Positions 1 through 9,554 are shown, counted from the stretch's first letter. The stretch: 64,000 bases of DNA from Photobacterium pectinilyticum (GCF_024357955.1 NZ_JANEYT010000015.1:1-64000); one strand, 5' to 3'. Numbers and translations: made by a program. The notes: generated by a model not told the origin, from the letters alone.

Positions 1-115
1 AGTGAGCTTGGAGCATAAAAATTCCCTCCAGTTGCTGCCTACTTTAAGTGTAGCAACAACTTAAGGGAACATAGCGAATAGAAAAGACCATGCGTACAAC
101 GCGTGGTTTTTTTTT
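1..115 (+). other. Structured RNA end upstream of yaaA (candidate)
   Basis: Two nested stems can be read directly: TTCCCT (22-27) with AGGGAA (64-69), enclosing GTTGCT (31-36) with AGCAAC (52-57). A terminator-like hairpin with a T9 run follows at 87-115. Together they look like the 3' end of a structured transcript (small RNA or 3' UTR) whose start lies outside the window. No ORF was recognised here. Identity is unknown. Confidence 0.35.
87..115 (+). terminator. Rho-independent terminator
   Basis: ACCATGCG pairs with CGCGTGGT (one G-T pair) around a TACAA loop and is followed by nine T. It ends whatever transcript enters from the left edge. Confidence 0.7.
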
Positions 116-163
116 GTCATGCTGTTAACATCTTAGCCATATAAGATCAAAAGGAAGCATCCC

Positions 164-937
164 ATGTTAATAGTGGTTTCACCGGCAAAAACACTCGATT
201 ATGACTCTCCGTTGGCAACAGAGATGTTCACCCAGCCTGAGCTGACTGATCATTCGGCAGAGCTGATAGAAGTGTGTCGCGAGCTGACCCCGGCCCAGAT
301 AGCCAGCCTGATGAAAGTCAGTGATAAAATCGCCGGTTTGAATGCGGCCCGTTTCGCTGAGTGGCAACCTGAATTTACCACCGATAACGCCCGCCAAGCG
401 ATTTTAGCCTTTAAAGGTGATGTTTATACCGGTTTGGCCGCCGAAACCATGGATGACGCCCAATTTGCTTATGCTCAGCAGCATCTGCGAATGCTATCGG
501 GCCTGTATGGCCTGCTGCGCCCGCTTGACTTGATGCAGCCATACCGTCTGGAAATGGGGACCAAGCTGGCCAACCCGCGCGGCACCAATTTGTACCAGTT
601 TTGGGGCAATATCATTACTGATAAGATCAACCAGGCATTAGTTGAGCAAGGTGATGATACCCTGATCAACTTGGCGTCAAATGAATACTTTAAGGCGGTT
701 AAGGCCAAGCAGGTGGCGGGTAAGGTAATAACTCCAGTGTTCAAAGACTGCAAGAATGGTACTTACAAGGTTATTAGCTTCTACGCTAAGAAGGCGCGTG
801 GCATGATGGCGCGTTACATCATTGATAACCAAGTGGATTCGGTGGAAAAGCTCAAGCAGTTTGATACCGCGGGTTATTACTTTGTGCCAGCCGAGTCGAC
901 GGCGACCGAGTTGGTGTTTAAGCGCGAAGAGCCGTAA
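164..937 (+). CDS. yaaA: Peroxide stress protein YaaA (UPF0246/DUF328)
   Basis: The 257-residue product matches the YaaA family over its full usual length (about 258), beginning [13 protein letters not shown] and including the characteristic [12 protein letters not shown] and [13 protein letters not shown] segments. In E. coli YaaA is cytosolic, belongs to the OxyR response and lowers free iron and DNA damage during peroxide stress; its biochemical activity is poorly defined. The ATG at 164 follows a good ribosome site, AAGGAAG, at 151-157. The gene is alone on its strand and converges on srmB. No frameshift or missing block is apparent. Confidence 0.95.
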   Translation: MLIVVSPAKTLDYDSPLATEMFTQPELTDHSAELIEVCRELTPAQIASLMKVSDKIAGLNAARFAEWQPEFTTDNARQAILAFKGDVYTGLAAETMDDAQFAYAQQHLRMLSGLYGLLRPLDLMQPYRLEMGTKLANPRGTNLYQFWGNIITDKINQALVEQGDDTLINLASNEYFKAVKAKQVAGKVITPVFKDCKNGTYKVISFYAKKARGMMARYIIDNQVDSVEKLKQFDTAGYYFVPAESTATELVFKREEP

Positions 938-987
938 TTATTATCGTGTAGAGTCGTGGTACCAATATTATTGGGTTTGGTATTAGA

Positions 988-1018
988 AAAAACGGGCTGG
1001 TGAATACCAGCCCGTTTG
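988..1018 (-). terminator. Hairpin terminator between yaaA and srmB
   Basis: AACGGGCTGG and CCAGCCCGTT (991-1016) form a 10-bp stem. The T-run is good on the minus strand (srmB side) and weaker on the plus strand, so it probably serves mainly srmB. Confidence 0.65.
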
Positions 1019-1041
1019 TGTATTAGGTGAAAGCAGAAGTA

Positions 1042-2265
1042 TTACTTCTTCGCTTTTTTCTTTTTCACAGCCGCTTTCTTTTTCGGATCTTTTTTCTTCT
1101 TCTTTTTCACGGTCAGGGCTTTTTTGTGTTTCGGGCGCATGCCTTCGATAAAACGCTCTGCCACTTCTTCGTTCATGTAGCGACCAACACGATCGATCAT
1201 GCTTTGATCATGTGCTTCGATAAGCGATATGGCAGTGCCTTTCTTACCGGCCCGGGCGGTACGGCCAATTCTGTGTAGGTAAACGTCGGCAGTACGTGGC
1301 ATGTCGAAGTTGATGACGTGGCTGATATCCGGCAGATCGATACCACGGGCAGCAACGTCGGTTGCCAGCATGATATTTATTTCGCCATCACGGAAGCGGC
1401 GGATAGTATTGTTACGCGAGGCTTGGGCCATTTCGCCTTGGAGCCAGCAGCAAGGGATCTGCATCGCAGCAAGCTGGTCACGCAGTGTCGCCAGACGTTC
1501 TCGAGTCTTGACGAAAATGATGGTGCGTTCGGCTTCGCTTTTAAGAATTGTCTCCAGCAGCGCCAGCTTGTGGGCCATGTCGTCGCAGCGGTGGTAGTAC
1601 TGATGGATTTTCTTGCGCTCACGACGTGGCGGCTCGGCATTGACTTCAACTGGCTCGTTAAGGATGGTGCTTGAGAAGTCGCGGACACCTTTGCCTTCCA
1701 AGGTTGCGGAGAACAGTAAGCTCTGGCGGCGCCAGCGACATTCGTTGTGAAGACGTTGGACGATTTTACCAAAGCCCATGTCCAGCATGCGGTCAGCTTC
1801 GTCGAGGATCAGGCATTCAATTGCACGGCAGTCAAAGCGCTCGCTTTCGATGTACTCCATCAGGCGACCCGGTGTTGCCACCACGATATCTTGGGTTTTG
1901 CCCAATAGCTCGGCATGCTCATCGTAGGAGATGCCGCCGGTAATGGTGAAAACCTTCAGCTGGGTGTGCTTGGCAAGCGCGCGGGCTTGATCGGCGACCT
2001 GAATAGCCAGCTCTCGGGTTGGTGTTAGTACCAGTACGCGCGCAGGCCCCGGCTTTTTACGCGGGAAATCCTGCAGGTGCTGGATCATCGGCAGAAGAAA
2101 TGCTGCGGTTTTTCCGGTACCGGTAGGAGCGGACGCTAGTACATCTCGGCCATCCAGCGCGTGCGGGATCGCTTCAGCTTGGATCACGGTTGGGCGATCG
2201 TAGCCGAGATCGGCAATGGCCTGCAGCAGCTCGCTATCTAATTCTAATTCGGAAAACTCTCTCAC
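1042..2265 (-). CDS. srmB: DEAD-box RNA helicase SrmB
   Basis: This 407-residue DEAD-box helicase has motif I APTGTGKT (46-53), PTRELA, TPGRL, DEAD (155-158), SAT and HRIGRTARAG in order, giving the two RecA-like domains. The short N-terminus and very lysine-rich C-terminal tail (last 30 residues) fit SrmB, which acts early in 50S ribosome assembly; related helicases such as RhlE are larger or differ in the tail. The start MREFSELELD has an AGGAGAA-type site just upstream (around 2272-2278 on the minus strand). It lies next to trmN, as in E. coli, where srmB and yfiC are divergent neighbours; here they are codirectional. Confidence 0.92.
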   Translation of the reverse strand: MREFSELELDSELLQAIADLGYDRPTVIQAEAIPHALDGRDVLASAPTGTGKTAAFLLPMIQHLQDFPRKKPGPARVLVLTPTRELAIQVADQARALAKHTQLKVFTITGGISYDEHAELLGKTQDIVVATPGRLMEYIESERFDCRAIECLILDEADRMLDMGFGKIVQRLHNECRWRRQSLLFSATLEGKGVRDFSSTILNEPVEVNAEPPRRERKKIHQYYHRCDDMAHKLALLETILKSEAERTIIFVKTRERLATLRDQLAAMQIPCCWLQGEMAQASRNNTIRRFRDGEINIMLATDVAARGIDLPDISHVINFDMPRTADVYLHRIGRTARAGKKGTAISLIEAHDQSMIDRVGRYMNEEVAERFIEGMRPKHKKALTVKKKKKKDPKKKAAVKKKKAKK

Positions 2266-2441
2266 CAGTCATTTCTCCTTGGGGAAATAAGGGAATCCCC
2301 CTCTTTTATATGGGGAGCCTATAGATCGCCGGTTACGTGCAAAAAACATAAGGGGCGGCATTATAGAGATTATTGCCGCAACGATCACCGATAAAAGTAT
2401 AAAAACTTCCGCATTTCGCCAAATTGAATGCGGTATTCACA

Positions 2442-3158
2442 TTACATTTTCAAGTAAAACGCCTTGGTTAGGGCAATAAAGCCCTTGCTGTACTGGCCGC
2501 CTTGGTGGATCACCAGTCGTTCGCTTTGGCACGATGACGGATTTGTCCCCAATTCGATCAGCAGCCGGCTCGGTGGTTTGCGCTCGGTGGTTTTCACTTT
2601 GCACAACCGCTGGCAATAGAGCTGGTGGACACGCGCCGCTTCGATCAATTGCTCGCCTTCATACACCGGTAAAATGAGGCTGGCACTTCCCGTTGGGCTC
2701 AGCAGGTGGCGAATAGCCGCCAGCAACTCGTGATGTGGCAAGGTATCGGTATGACGTGCCGTTGCCCGTGCTTGGCTGTCAGCCTGCTCACCATGGTTGA
2801 AATAAGGCGGGTTACAGACAATCGTACCGACGGAGCCGGCTGGTTGCTGGTTAGCCCAAGCCTGAACGGTTTGGTGCGCTATTTTGATGCGTCCTGTCCA
2901 TGGGGAGTCGGTGACGTTGCGCTGAGCTGCCAATGCTGCACCGTTGTCAATTTCAATCGCGGTGATGGGATTGCCTTGCTTAGCTGTGCGTTGTGCTGCC
3001 ATCAGCGCTAGCAAACCGCTACCTGTGCCGATATCGAGGATCGGGCCAGATGGCGACAGGGTTACCCAGGCACCGAGCAGAACCCCATCAGTACTGACGG
3101 GCATACCACAGCCGTGGTCATTAATGTGGAATTGCTTGAAGGTGAAACCTTTTGCCAT
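2442..3158 (-). CDS. trmN: tRNA1(Val) adenine(37)-N6-methyltransferase
   Basis: SAM-dependent methyltransferase of the TrmN6/YfiC family, which makes m6A37 in tRNA1-Val. Visible are the SAM-binding glycine loop DIGTGSGLLALMAA and the N6-adenine catalytic motif NPPY (VCNPPYFNHGEQ). The reading frame is open back to 3254, but family homology begins at MAKGFTFKQFHINDHGCGMPV, so I place the start at 3158, giving 238 residues; the 32 codons before it do not resemble the family. The C-terminus ends in the expected substrate-binding extension. Confidence 0.9.
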   Translation of the reverse strand: MAKGFTFKQFHINDHGCGMPVSTDGVLLGAWVTLSPSGPILDIGTGSGLLALMAAQRTAKQGNPITAIEIDNGAALAAQRNVTDSPWTGRIKIAHQTVQAWANQQPAGSVGTIVCNPPYFNHGEQADSQARATARHTDTLPHHELLAAIRHLLSPTGSASLILPVYEGEQLIEAARVHQLYCQRLCKVKTTERKPPSRLLIELGTNPSSCQSERLVIHQGGQYSKGFIALTKAFYLKM

Positions 3159-3520
3159 GGCGTAGCTGGACCTTGTGATGTTTTTGACCTTGCCATTATA
3201 GCCTGCTCGGGAACAATTTAAGAATGATAACCTTCTGTTGAATAGTTGTTGCATGGTTATTGATTCTGTTTTTTATGTTTTTCATAAGTGGATTTTATCG
3301 GTATTTAACTTTGATCTGGTTGTTTTTTTTGGTTGTATATACTAGTTTTTTAGTGTTGAAACCAAAGAATGTAGTGTTTTTAACTGTGATATTGCTTATT
3401 GAGTGCTTTTTCGTCATTATGCTGCGAGCAAGGTCACATTCAGGTAATCCTTTTTTGTGGCCAAAAAAATAACAATATTTACAAAACAGCAGACATAACA
3501 TCAAGAGTGGAAGGTGCAGT
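3159..3520. other. AT-rich intergenic region before brnQ
   Basis: This space separates divergent trmN and brnQ. It is AT-rich and contains an open frame of about 70 mostly hydrophobic codons (3260-3472) that I do not accept as a gene: it has no ribosome site and its composition is that of low-complexity DNA. It must carry the brnQ promoter, but I could not identify one. Confidence 0.6.
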
Positions 3521-4840
3521 TTGAAAAAGTCACTCAGTTTTACCGATATCATGGCGTTGGGTTTTATGACCTTCGCTTTCTTCTTAGGCGCAGGTAATAT
3601 CATATTCCCGCCACAGGCTGGCCAGCAGGCTGGTGATCACCTCGTACCGGCGATGTTCGGGTTCCTTTCAACCGGTGTTACCTTGCCGCTTGTTGCCATT
3701 ATTGCCGTTGCCGTTGCCGGCGGTTGGAAAGGCATGACCCAAGACTTGCCGTCGAAAGTCGCCACATTACTGGCTGTGCTGATCTTTATCGTGATCGGCC
3801 CGGCATTTGCCGCTCCGCGTGCCGGTTTGGTTGCCTATGAAATGGGCGTGAAACCGTTTATTGCCGATGCAGGACAGCTTAGCCTTACAGTTTTCTCTAT
3901 TGTCTTTTTTGGCATAGCGATGTTCCTGTCGCGTTCACGTGGCAATTTGGTTGATTTGGTCGGTAAGTTCCTGACACCGATTTTGTTTGTGGCCTTAGTG
4001 GTATTGGCTGTGAGCGTTGTCGTCAATCCGCAAGATGCGATTGAAGCGGCCAAGGGTGACTATGTCGAGATGCCGTTCCTCAAAGGCTTTGTCGAAGGGT
4101 ATAACACCCTGGATGCGGTTGCCGCCTTGCTGTTCGGTATGGTGATTGTTGATGCCGTGCGTAACAAAGGTGTGACCGATGAGCAAGCAACCCGTAAATA
4201 CCTGATCATGGCCGGCCTTATTGCCGCTGCCGGTCTGGCATTTGTGTATATCTCCCTGTTCTACTTGGGAGCGACCAGTGTCAACATTGCGGCCAATGCG
4301 TCGAATGGTGGTGATATCCTGGCGATCTACGTTGCGGCGCTATTTGGCCCTGCCGGCCAGATGATGTTGTCGTTGATTGTGTTGTTGGCATGTTTGACCA
4401 CCGTGGTTGGCCTGATCAGTGCGTGTTCTGAGTACTTCTCTTCGCTGACTCGCTGGTCTTACGAAAAATGGGCGGTATTGTTATCAGTGATTTGCTGTGT
4501 GGTGGCCAATGTAGGTCTGAACCAGCTGATTGTCCTGTCGCTGCCAGCGCTATTTGCTCTGTATCCAATTGCAATGGCATTGGTTATCCTGACGTTCATC
4601 CGCCGCTGGTTGCCAAGCCCGACACTGTCTTACCGCGTTGTTATGCTGGTGGCGCTGTCGTTCAGCATGATTGATGCCGCTAAGGTCGCAGGGTTTAATG
4701 TTTCTGCATTCCGTGTTTTGCCGTTGTTTGATTACGGTATGGCGTGGGTGATGCCGACATTTGCGGCGCTGGTTGTGACTTGCTTTGTTGGTTCACAACA
4801 GGCGATTAAGCAAGACCAGCAGGAAAGCCAAACCGCTTAA
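3521..4840 (+). CDS. brnQ: Branched-chain amino acid:cation symporter BrnQ
   Basis: A 439-residue polytopic inner-membrane protein of the LIVCS family, importing Leu, Ile and Val with Na+ or H+. The family N-terminus is plain (SFTDIMALGFMTFAFFLGAGN then IIFPPQAGQQAG), followed by about twelve hydrophobic segments. The start is TTG at 3521, supported by the AAGGTG site at 3511-3516 and by homology; no closer ATG fits. It is a single-gene unit ended by the hairpin at 4883-4910. The substrate is inferred from the family. Confidence 0.93.
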   Translation: MKKSLSFTDIMALGFMTFAFFLGAGNIIFPPQAGQQAGDHLVPAMFGFLSTGVTLPLVAIIAVAVAGGWKGMTQDLPSKVATLLAVLIFIVIGPAFAAPRAGLVAYEMGVKPFIADAGQLSLTVFSIVFFGIAMFLSRSRGNLVDLVGKFLTPILFVALVVLAVSVVVNPQDAIEAAKGDYVEMPFLKGFVEGYNTLDAVAALLFGMVIVDAVRNKGVTDEQATRKYLIMAGLIAAAGLAFVYISLFYLGATSVNIAANASNGGDILAIYVAALFGPAGQMMLSLIVLLACLTTVVGLISACSEYFSSLTRWSYEKWAVLLSVICCVVANVGLNQLIVLSLPALFALYPIAMALVILTFIRRWLPSPTLSYRVVMLVALSFSMIDAAKVAGFNVSAFRVLPLFDYGMAWVMPTFAALVVTCFVGSQQAIKQDQQESQTA

Positions 4841-4882
4841 GGTGATATAGATTGTATCGCTTTGACTAAAAGAGCGAAGACA

Positions 4883-4912
4883 AAAAAGGGATGCCTCGGC
4901 ATCCCTTTTTGT
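4883..4912 (+). terminator. brnQ terminator
   Basis: AAAAAGGGATGCC, TCG loop, then GGCATCCCTTTTT; strong stem with T-run on both strands, so it can also stop fldB transcription arriving from the right. Confidence 0.85.
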
Positions 4913-4959
4913 ATTTCCAGCCGCTCACGCACGGTTGGAGGGGGGCGATGAAAAAAGCG

Positions 4960-5478
4960 TTACAGCGTTTCGCTGTACTCAGTTAGGATTTGTTCACACC
5001 ATGTCGTGATACGCTCATCGCTCAATTCATATTGGCTATCTTCATCCAGAGCCAGGCCAACAAATAGCGTGCCGTCGTCGGTAAGTGCTTTCGAGGCTTC
5101 GAAGTCGTACCCTTCATTTGGCCAGTAGCCGACAAACTGGGCGCCGGTCGCCAGCAGTTTCTCGTGCAGCATGCCCATCGCATCGAGGAACCATTCGGTA
5201 TAGCCTTCCTGATCGCCAAGGCCGAATAGGGCCACGGTTTTGCCACTCAAGCTGAGCCCGTCGAGTTGCTCCCACACGGCTTCCCAGTCTTCCTGCAACT
5301 CGCCGAAATCCCACGTCGAGATCCCAAGGATCAGCATGTCATACTGGTTCATCCCGCTGATATCTGCTTCTTTGATATTATGTAAATCAACCAGTTCAGC
5401 ACCGATGCATTCGCGGATTTTCTCCGAGGCCATTTCGGTATAGCAGGTGGTTGAGCCGTAGAATAAGCCAATCTTCAT
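4960..5478 (-). CDS. fldB: Flavodoxin FldB
   Basis: A 172-residue long-chain flavodoxin. The FMN phosphate loop GSTTCYTE (residues 8-15), the [10 protein letters not shown] segment and the [17 protein letters not shown] block match FldB better than FldA. It is an FMN-binding low-potential electron carrier in the cytosol; its specific partner is not evident from sequence. It is divergent from xerD, the same neighbour as in E. coli, which supports the FldB assignment. The ATG at 5478 gives the canonical [11 protein letters not shown] start. Confidence 0.93.
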   Translation of the reverse strand: MKIGLFYGSTTCYTEMASEKIRECIGAELVDLHNIKEADISGMNQYDMLILGISTWDFGELQEDWEAVWEQLDGLSLSGKTVALFGLGDQEGYTEWFLDAMGMLHEKLLATGAQFVGYWPNEGYDFEASKALTDDGTLFVGLALDEDSQYELSDERITTWCEQILTEYSETL

Positions 5479-5686
5479 GCTGCTTGTCCAATGTGTAACG
5501 AATAATGATAGGGGATTCTACCTAGCTTGGGCGGTCTTGACTATTTCTGAGTGATTGAGTCAGAAATTCCGGTTGCAACTGGGCCGAGTCGTTACATTTG
5601 ACTGGAAATCGTCTACCATTGAGTACTGTGTATTTATCCATGTGTTTTTGCGGGAAATAACCCCTAAAGCGTACACCGAGGTTGTA

Positions 5687-6583
5687 GTGGAAAACGATGA
5701 AGTGATCATCGAGCGGTTTCTCGATGCGATGTGGATGGAGCGGGGCTTGTCTGAAAATACCCTGATGTCATACCGCAATGATCTGAAAAAAATGGAGAGC
5801 TGGCTCGACGAGCAAGGGCTAACGCTAGAGCGGGTGTCTACCGATGATCTGCAGCGATATCAGCAGTGGTTGTTCGATGCTGACTATAAACAGACTTCCC
5901 GGGCCCGCATGGTGTCGGCGATCCGTCGTTTGTTCCAGTATTTAAATCGGGAAAAAATGCGCGATGATGATCCCAGCGCTCTGCTCGTTAGCCCAAGGCT
6001 GCCCAAGCGCCTGCCCAAAGATATTACCGAAGAGCAAGTCGATGCTTTGTTGTCGGCTCCCGATCCCAACGATCCGATAGAGCTGCGTGACAAGGCGATG
6101 CTTGAGTTGCTGTATGCCACCGGGTTGCGTGTTACAGAGTTAGTCAGTCTGACGATGGAAAATGTCAGTTTGCGCCAAGGAGTGGTGCGGGTTATCGGTA
6201 AAGGTAATAAAGAGCGCCTTGTGCCGATGGGCGAGGATGCGATTGACTGGATTGAACAGTTCCTGCAAAACGGGCGCCCCTTATTGTTAGGGGAGAAAAG
6301 CTCGGATGTGGTATTCCCGAGCAAGCGAGCCAAACAGATGACTCGCCAGACATTCTGGCATCGGATCAAGCACTATGCGGTGAAGGCCGACATTGATGCA
6401 GAGACATTGTCCCCCCATGTGATGCGCCATGCGTTTGCGACCCACTTGCTCAATTACGGGGCGGATCTACGAGTGGTGCAGATGCTGCTCGGGCATAGCG
6501 ATTTATCGACCACCCAGATTTATACCCATGTTGCGACCGAGCGACTCAAACAGCTACATGGTGAGCACCATCCACGAGCTTGA
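5687..6583 (+). CDS. xerD: Site-specific tyrosine recombinase XerD
   Basis: XerD works with XerC at dif to resolve chromosome dimers during division. The N-terminal SAM-like core-binding domain is followed by the catalytic domain with the tyrosine-recombinase residues: Arg in ATGLRVTELV, Lys in GKGNKERLV, HVMRHAFATH, LLGHSDLSTTQ and the nucleophilic Tyr in IYTHVATERL. The frame is open upstream to 5555, but a GTG at 5687 with GAGG at 5678-5681 gives exactly 298 residues, the E. coli length, with an alignable N-terminus (ENDEVIIERFLDAMW), so I choose it. It heads xerD-dsbC-recJ-prfB-lysS, the ancestral order. Confidence 0.93.
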   Translation: MENDEVIIERFLDAMWMERGLSENTLMSYRNDLKKMESWLDEQGLTLERVSTDDLQRYQQWLFDADYKQTSRARMVSAIRRLFQYLNREKMRDDDPSALLVSPRLPKRLPKDITEEQVDALLSAPDPNDPIELRDKAMLELLYATGLRVTELVSLTMENVSLRQGVVRVIGKGNKERLVPMGEDAIDWIEQFLQNGRPLLLGEKSSDVVFPSKRAKQMTRQTFWHRIKHYAVKADIDAETLSPHVMRHAFATHLLNYGADLRVVQMLLGHSDLSTTQIYTHVATERLKQLHGEHHPRA

Positions 6584-6779
6584 GTGGCTGTTTAGCCTTG
6601 CTTACCGTGATGGCTAACCTGCATCTGGTTGATACTTGGGTATATACTAGAAAGGGTGAGATTATTTGCGGAATGTGAAATTTTTTTGCACTATCGGGGT
6701 CATATACCCCGTAGTGATGGGTGCTGGCGGTGATCGCCATACTCCGGCACGAACTTATTTTTTTAAAGGAAAGAGTCGC

Positions 6780-7502
6780 ATGCACTTTTTGAGTCGTACG
6801 TTACTTGCAACCGCAGTGGCAATGACTGCCTTTACGGCATCAGCCAAGCCAGATGAGGCGGCAATTACAAGCAAGTTGAGTAAACTGGGGCTGGCGCCGG
6901 TTTCTATCAGCGCTTCACCGCTACCTGGGCTCAATGAAGTCGTGACTGAGCGTGGCATTTTTTATGTGTCCGATGATGGTGGCCATTTCATTCTTGGCAG
7001 TCTATATCAGGCTACTGATGCAGAGCCGGTTAACCTGACCGAGCAGAAGATGGCTAAGTTGAACAAGGCCAAGCTACAGGGGATGGAGGACGAAATGATC
7101 GTCTATCCGGCCAAAGATGAAAAATATGTGGTAACGGTCTTTACCGATACCAGCTGTGGTTATTGCCGCAAGCTACACAGTGAAATGCAGGCCTACAATG
7201 ATGCGGGTATCACCATTCGCTATTTGGCCTTTCCACGTGGGGGGGAGCGCTCGCGTAACTTCGGTGAGATGAGTGCTATTTGGGGAGCCAAAGATCCGGC
7301 GAAAGCGATGGATCAGGCCAAAGAAGGCACCTTTAACCCTGCCGGTGTTGAGACACAGAACGATTTGATCAATAAACATTATCAGCTCGGTGTCGCAATG
7401 GGTGTTTCCGGTACGCCGGCGATGATTTTGGAAGATGGCACTATGCTGCCGGGTTACCAGCCGGCGCAAATGCTGCGTCAGATGCTAGATAGCCGCGGTT
7501 AA
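6780..7502 (+). CDS. dsbC: Thiol:disulfide interchange protein DsbC
   Basis: Periplasmic disulfide isomerase of 240 residues. A signal peptide (about residues 1-22, ending in TASA) precedes the dimerisation domain and a thioredoxin-fold domain with active site CGYC at residues 126-129 and the cis-proline loop SGTPAMI. DsbC is a V-shaped dimer kept reduced by DsbD. The frame opens earlier (6666), but the ATG at 6780 follows AAAGGAAAG and starts directly with the signal peptide. It stands between xerD and recJ as in E. coli. Confidence 0.95.
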   Translation: MHFLSRTLLATAVAMTAFTASAKPDEAAITSKLSKLGLAPVSISASPLPGLNEVVTERGIFYVSDDGGHFILGSLYQATDAEPVNLTEQKMAKLNKAKLQGMEDEMIVYPAKDEKYVVTVFTDTSCGYCRKLHSEMQAYNDAGITIRYLAFPRGGERSRNFGEMSAIWGAKDPAKAMDQAKEGTFNPAGVETQNDLINKHYQLGVAMGVSGTPAMILEDGTMLPGYQPAQMLRQMLDSRG

Positions 7503-7530
7503 AAAAGCATACACCCAGTGACTCGGGTAC

Positions 7531-7560
7531 AAGGCCTCGGCTAAGACCGGGGCTTTTTTA
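7531..7560 (+). terminator. Hairpin terminator after dsbC
   Basis: An imperfect stem between AAGGCCTCGG and CCGGGGCTT is followed by TTTTTA. It separates dsbC from recJ, so read-through is probably partial. Confidence 0.6.
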
Positions 7561-7662
7561 CACGCCGAATTTCTGTTGCCCGCTCATGTTCAGCGCCTAT
7601 AATGGCTTGAGGCACATATGCCCAAGTAACCCTAACTTATCCCCTGCCTATAGACTGACCCA

Positions 7663-9387
7663 ATGATTGAAATTAAACGCCGTCCAGAAGCCGATACCAG
7701 CCAGTTTACCGACTCAACTCCGCCTATCTTGCAGCGGATCTATGCTGCCAGAGGTATTTCTAGTGAAGTTGAATTGGAGCGCGGGGTACGCGGGTTGCTG
7801 GGTTATAACCAGCTGTACGGCATTGCCCCAGCGGTGGCACTGCTTAAGCAGGCATTAGCCGAGCAGCGTCGGATCATCGTTGTCGGTGATTTCGATGCCG
7901 ATGGGGCAACAAGTTCAGCATTGTCCGTGCTGGCATTGCGGATGCTAGGCAGCCGTAATGTCGATTATCTGGTCCCTAACCGTTTTGACGATGGCTACGG
8001 CTTGAGCCCTGAAGTGGTTGAGCAGGCTGCCGATCGCGGGGCTGAACTGATCATGACGGTGGACAACGGGGTCTCTTCTATTTCTGGGGTTGCCGCAGCG
8101 AAAGCGCGCGGTATTCAAGTATTGGTCACTGACCACCACTTACCGGGAGATGTATTACCGGAAGCTGATGCCATCGTGAACCCCAATCTGCATGAGTGTA
8201 CGTTTCCCTCCAAAGCATTGTGTGGGGTAGGGGTTGCCTTCTACCTGATGCTAGCCGTGCGTGCGTCGCTGCGTGAGGAAAACTGGTTTGCCGAGCAGGG
8301 GCTACCAGAGCCTAATTTGGCTGAGTTGCTGGACTTAGTCGCGCTGGGGACCGTGGCCGATGTGGTGGCTCTGGACGGAAATAATCGTATTTTGGTTCAT
8401 CAGGGCCTGCAGCGTATTAGGGCTGGTAAGTGCCGGCCGGGGATCCGTGCCCTGATTGAAGTCGCCAACCGCGATCCAGCCCGTTTGGTCGCCACCGATT
8501 TGGGTTTTGCCTTGGGGCCGAGGATCAATGCGGCTGGACGTTTGGATGACATGTCATTCGGGGTGGAATTATTGCTGTGTGACAACATTCAGGCTGCGCG
8601 CAGAATGGCCACCGAGCTTGATGCCTTGAATCAGACTCGCAAGGAAATTGAGCACGGAATGAAAGAAGAGGCGGTGGCGATCTGTGAGCGCCTTAAGTTT
8701 AACAAACAGGACATGCCATACGGTTTGTCGCTGTTCCAGCGAGACTGGCACCAAGGCGTGATAGGGATCCTTGCCTCGCGTATCAAAGAGCAATATCACC
8801 GCCCGGTGATTGCCTTTGCTGATGCCGGTAACGGTGAAATCAAGGGCTCGTGCCGCTCTATCCCCGGTTTGCATATGCGTGATGTGTTAGATCTTATCGA
8901 TACCCAAAACCCAGGGATGATCCTCAAGTTTGGCGGCCATGCCATGGCGGCAGGACTGACCATTCCTGAGACGCAATTGGACGCCTTTAATCAAGCCTTT
9001 GACAACGCGGTACGTGCTGAACTCGACGAAGATGCATTGCGTGGCGTGTTGCTCAGCGATGGTGAATTAATGCCGCAGGAGTTGAACTTGCAGGTGGCAG
9101 AAGTGTTGCGGGCTGGTGGGCCGTGGGGGCAGCAGTTCCCCGAGCCGATGTTTGATGGCCGCTTCCGTCTGCTGCACCAGAAGCTGGTGGGTAGCAAGCA
9201 TCTCAAGATGATGCTTGAGCCATTGGCTGGTGGCAGCGTGATTGATGCTATTGCCTTCAATGTTGATGTTCGTCGCTGGCCGGATGCCTCGGTCCAGCAG
9301 GTAGAATTGGCATACCGACTGGATGTCAACGAGTTCCGCGATAACCGCAGCGCCCAGTTATTGGTCGAGCACATCACGGCTGTTTAA
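7663..9387 (+). CDS. recJ: Single-strand DNA 5'-3' exonuclease RecJ
   Basis: A 574-residue DHH-family exonuclease (E. coli RecJ 577) acting in RecFOR recombination, mismatch repair and replication restart. Metal-binding motifs are visible: VVGDFDADG at about 73-81, TDHHLPGD with DHH at 157-159, and the DHHA1 motif FGGHAMAAGLT near residue 425. The OB-fold C-terminal domain is complete. Start MIEIKRRP at 7663 lacks a strong ribosome site but is the only start consistent with the family length. It continues the xerD-dsbC-recJ-prfB order. Confidence 0.94.
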   Translation: MIEIKRRPEADTSQFTDSTPPILQRIYAARGISSEVELERGVRGLLGYNQLYGIAPAVALLKQALAEQRRIIVVGDFDADGATSSALSVLALRMLGSRNVDYLVPNRFDDGYGLSPEVVEQAADRGAELIMTVDNGVSSISGVAAAKARGIQVLVTDHHLPGDVLPEADAIVNPNLHECTFPSKALCGVGVAFYLMLAVRASLREENWFAEQGLPEPNLAELLDLVALGTVADVVALDGNNRILVHQGLQRIRAGKCRPGIRALIEVANRDPARLVATDLGFALGPRINAAGRLDDMSFGVELLLCDNIQAARRMATELDALNQTRKEIEHGMKEEAVAICERLKFNKQDMPYGLSLFQRDWHQGVIGILASRIKEQYHRPVIAFADAGNGEIKGSCRSIPGLHMRDVLDLIDTQNPGMILKFGGHAMAAGLTIPETQLDAFNQAFDNAVRAELDEDALRGVLLSDGELMPQELNLQVAEVLRAGGPWGQQFPEPMFDGRFRLLHQKLVGSKHLKMMLEPLAGGSVIDAIAFNVDVRRWPDASVQQVELAYRLDVNEFRDNRSAQLLVEHITAV

Positions 9388-9403
9388 GTGCCGTTTGGCG
9401 GGC

Positions 9404-9478
9404 AAAAACAGTCTGCCGCTATCCCGGTTGCAGAGAGGCAAGGTGAAAAGCCGCCTCTTTGTAACAGACGGCGTTTTT
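9404..9478 (+). terminator. Two-tier terminator after recJ
   Basis: Outer helix AAAAAC+GTCTG (9404-9415) pairs with CAGAC+GTTTTT (9465-9478); inner helix AGAGGC (9434-9439) pairs with GCCTCT (9453-9458). The five T at the end give it terminator form. It implies prfB has its own promoter. Confidence 0.65.
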
Positions 9479-9530
9479 GTGATCGGGTTAAAAAAATAAA
9501 TTCGCCGATTCCCTTCCCTTTCCACTGTAT

Positions 9531-9554
9531 ATTCTATCTACAATTCGATAGAAT
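9531..9554. promoter_or_regulatory. 8-bp perfect inverted repeat upstream of prfB
   Basis: ATTCTATC and GATAGAAT flank an 8-bp spacer that contains a TACAAT-like -10 element. It sits 38 bp before the prfB start and after the recJ terminator. It may be a regulator-binding palindrome over the prfB promoter or a 5' hairpin; no regulator is suggested by the sequence. Confidence 0.4.

Noticed and set aside
1027-1943. Open frames opposite srmB
   Set aside because: Shadows of the helicase gene produced by its codon pattern; no ribosome sites.
3260-3472. 70-codon hydrophobic ORF before brnQ
   Set aside because: No ribosome site, AT-driven composition and no recognisable family; probably chance in AT-rich intergenic DNA.
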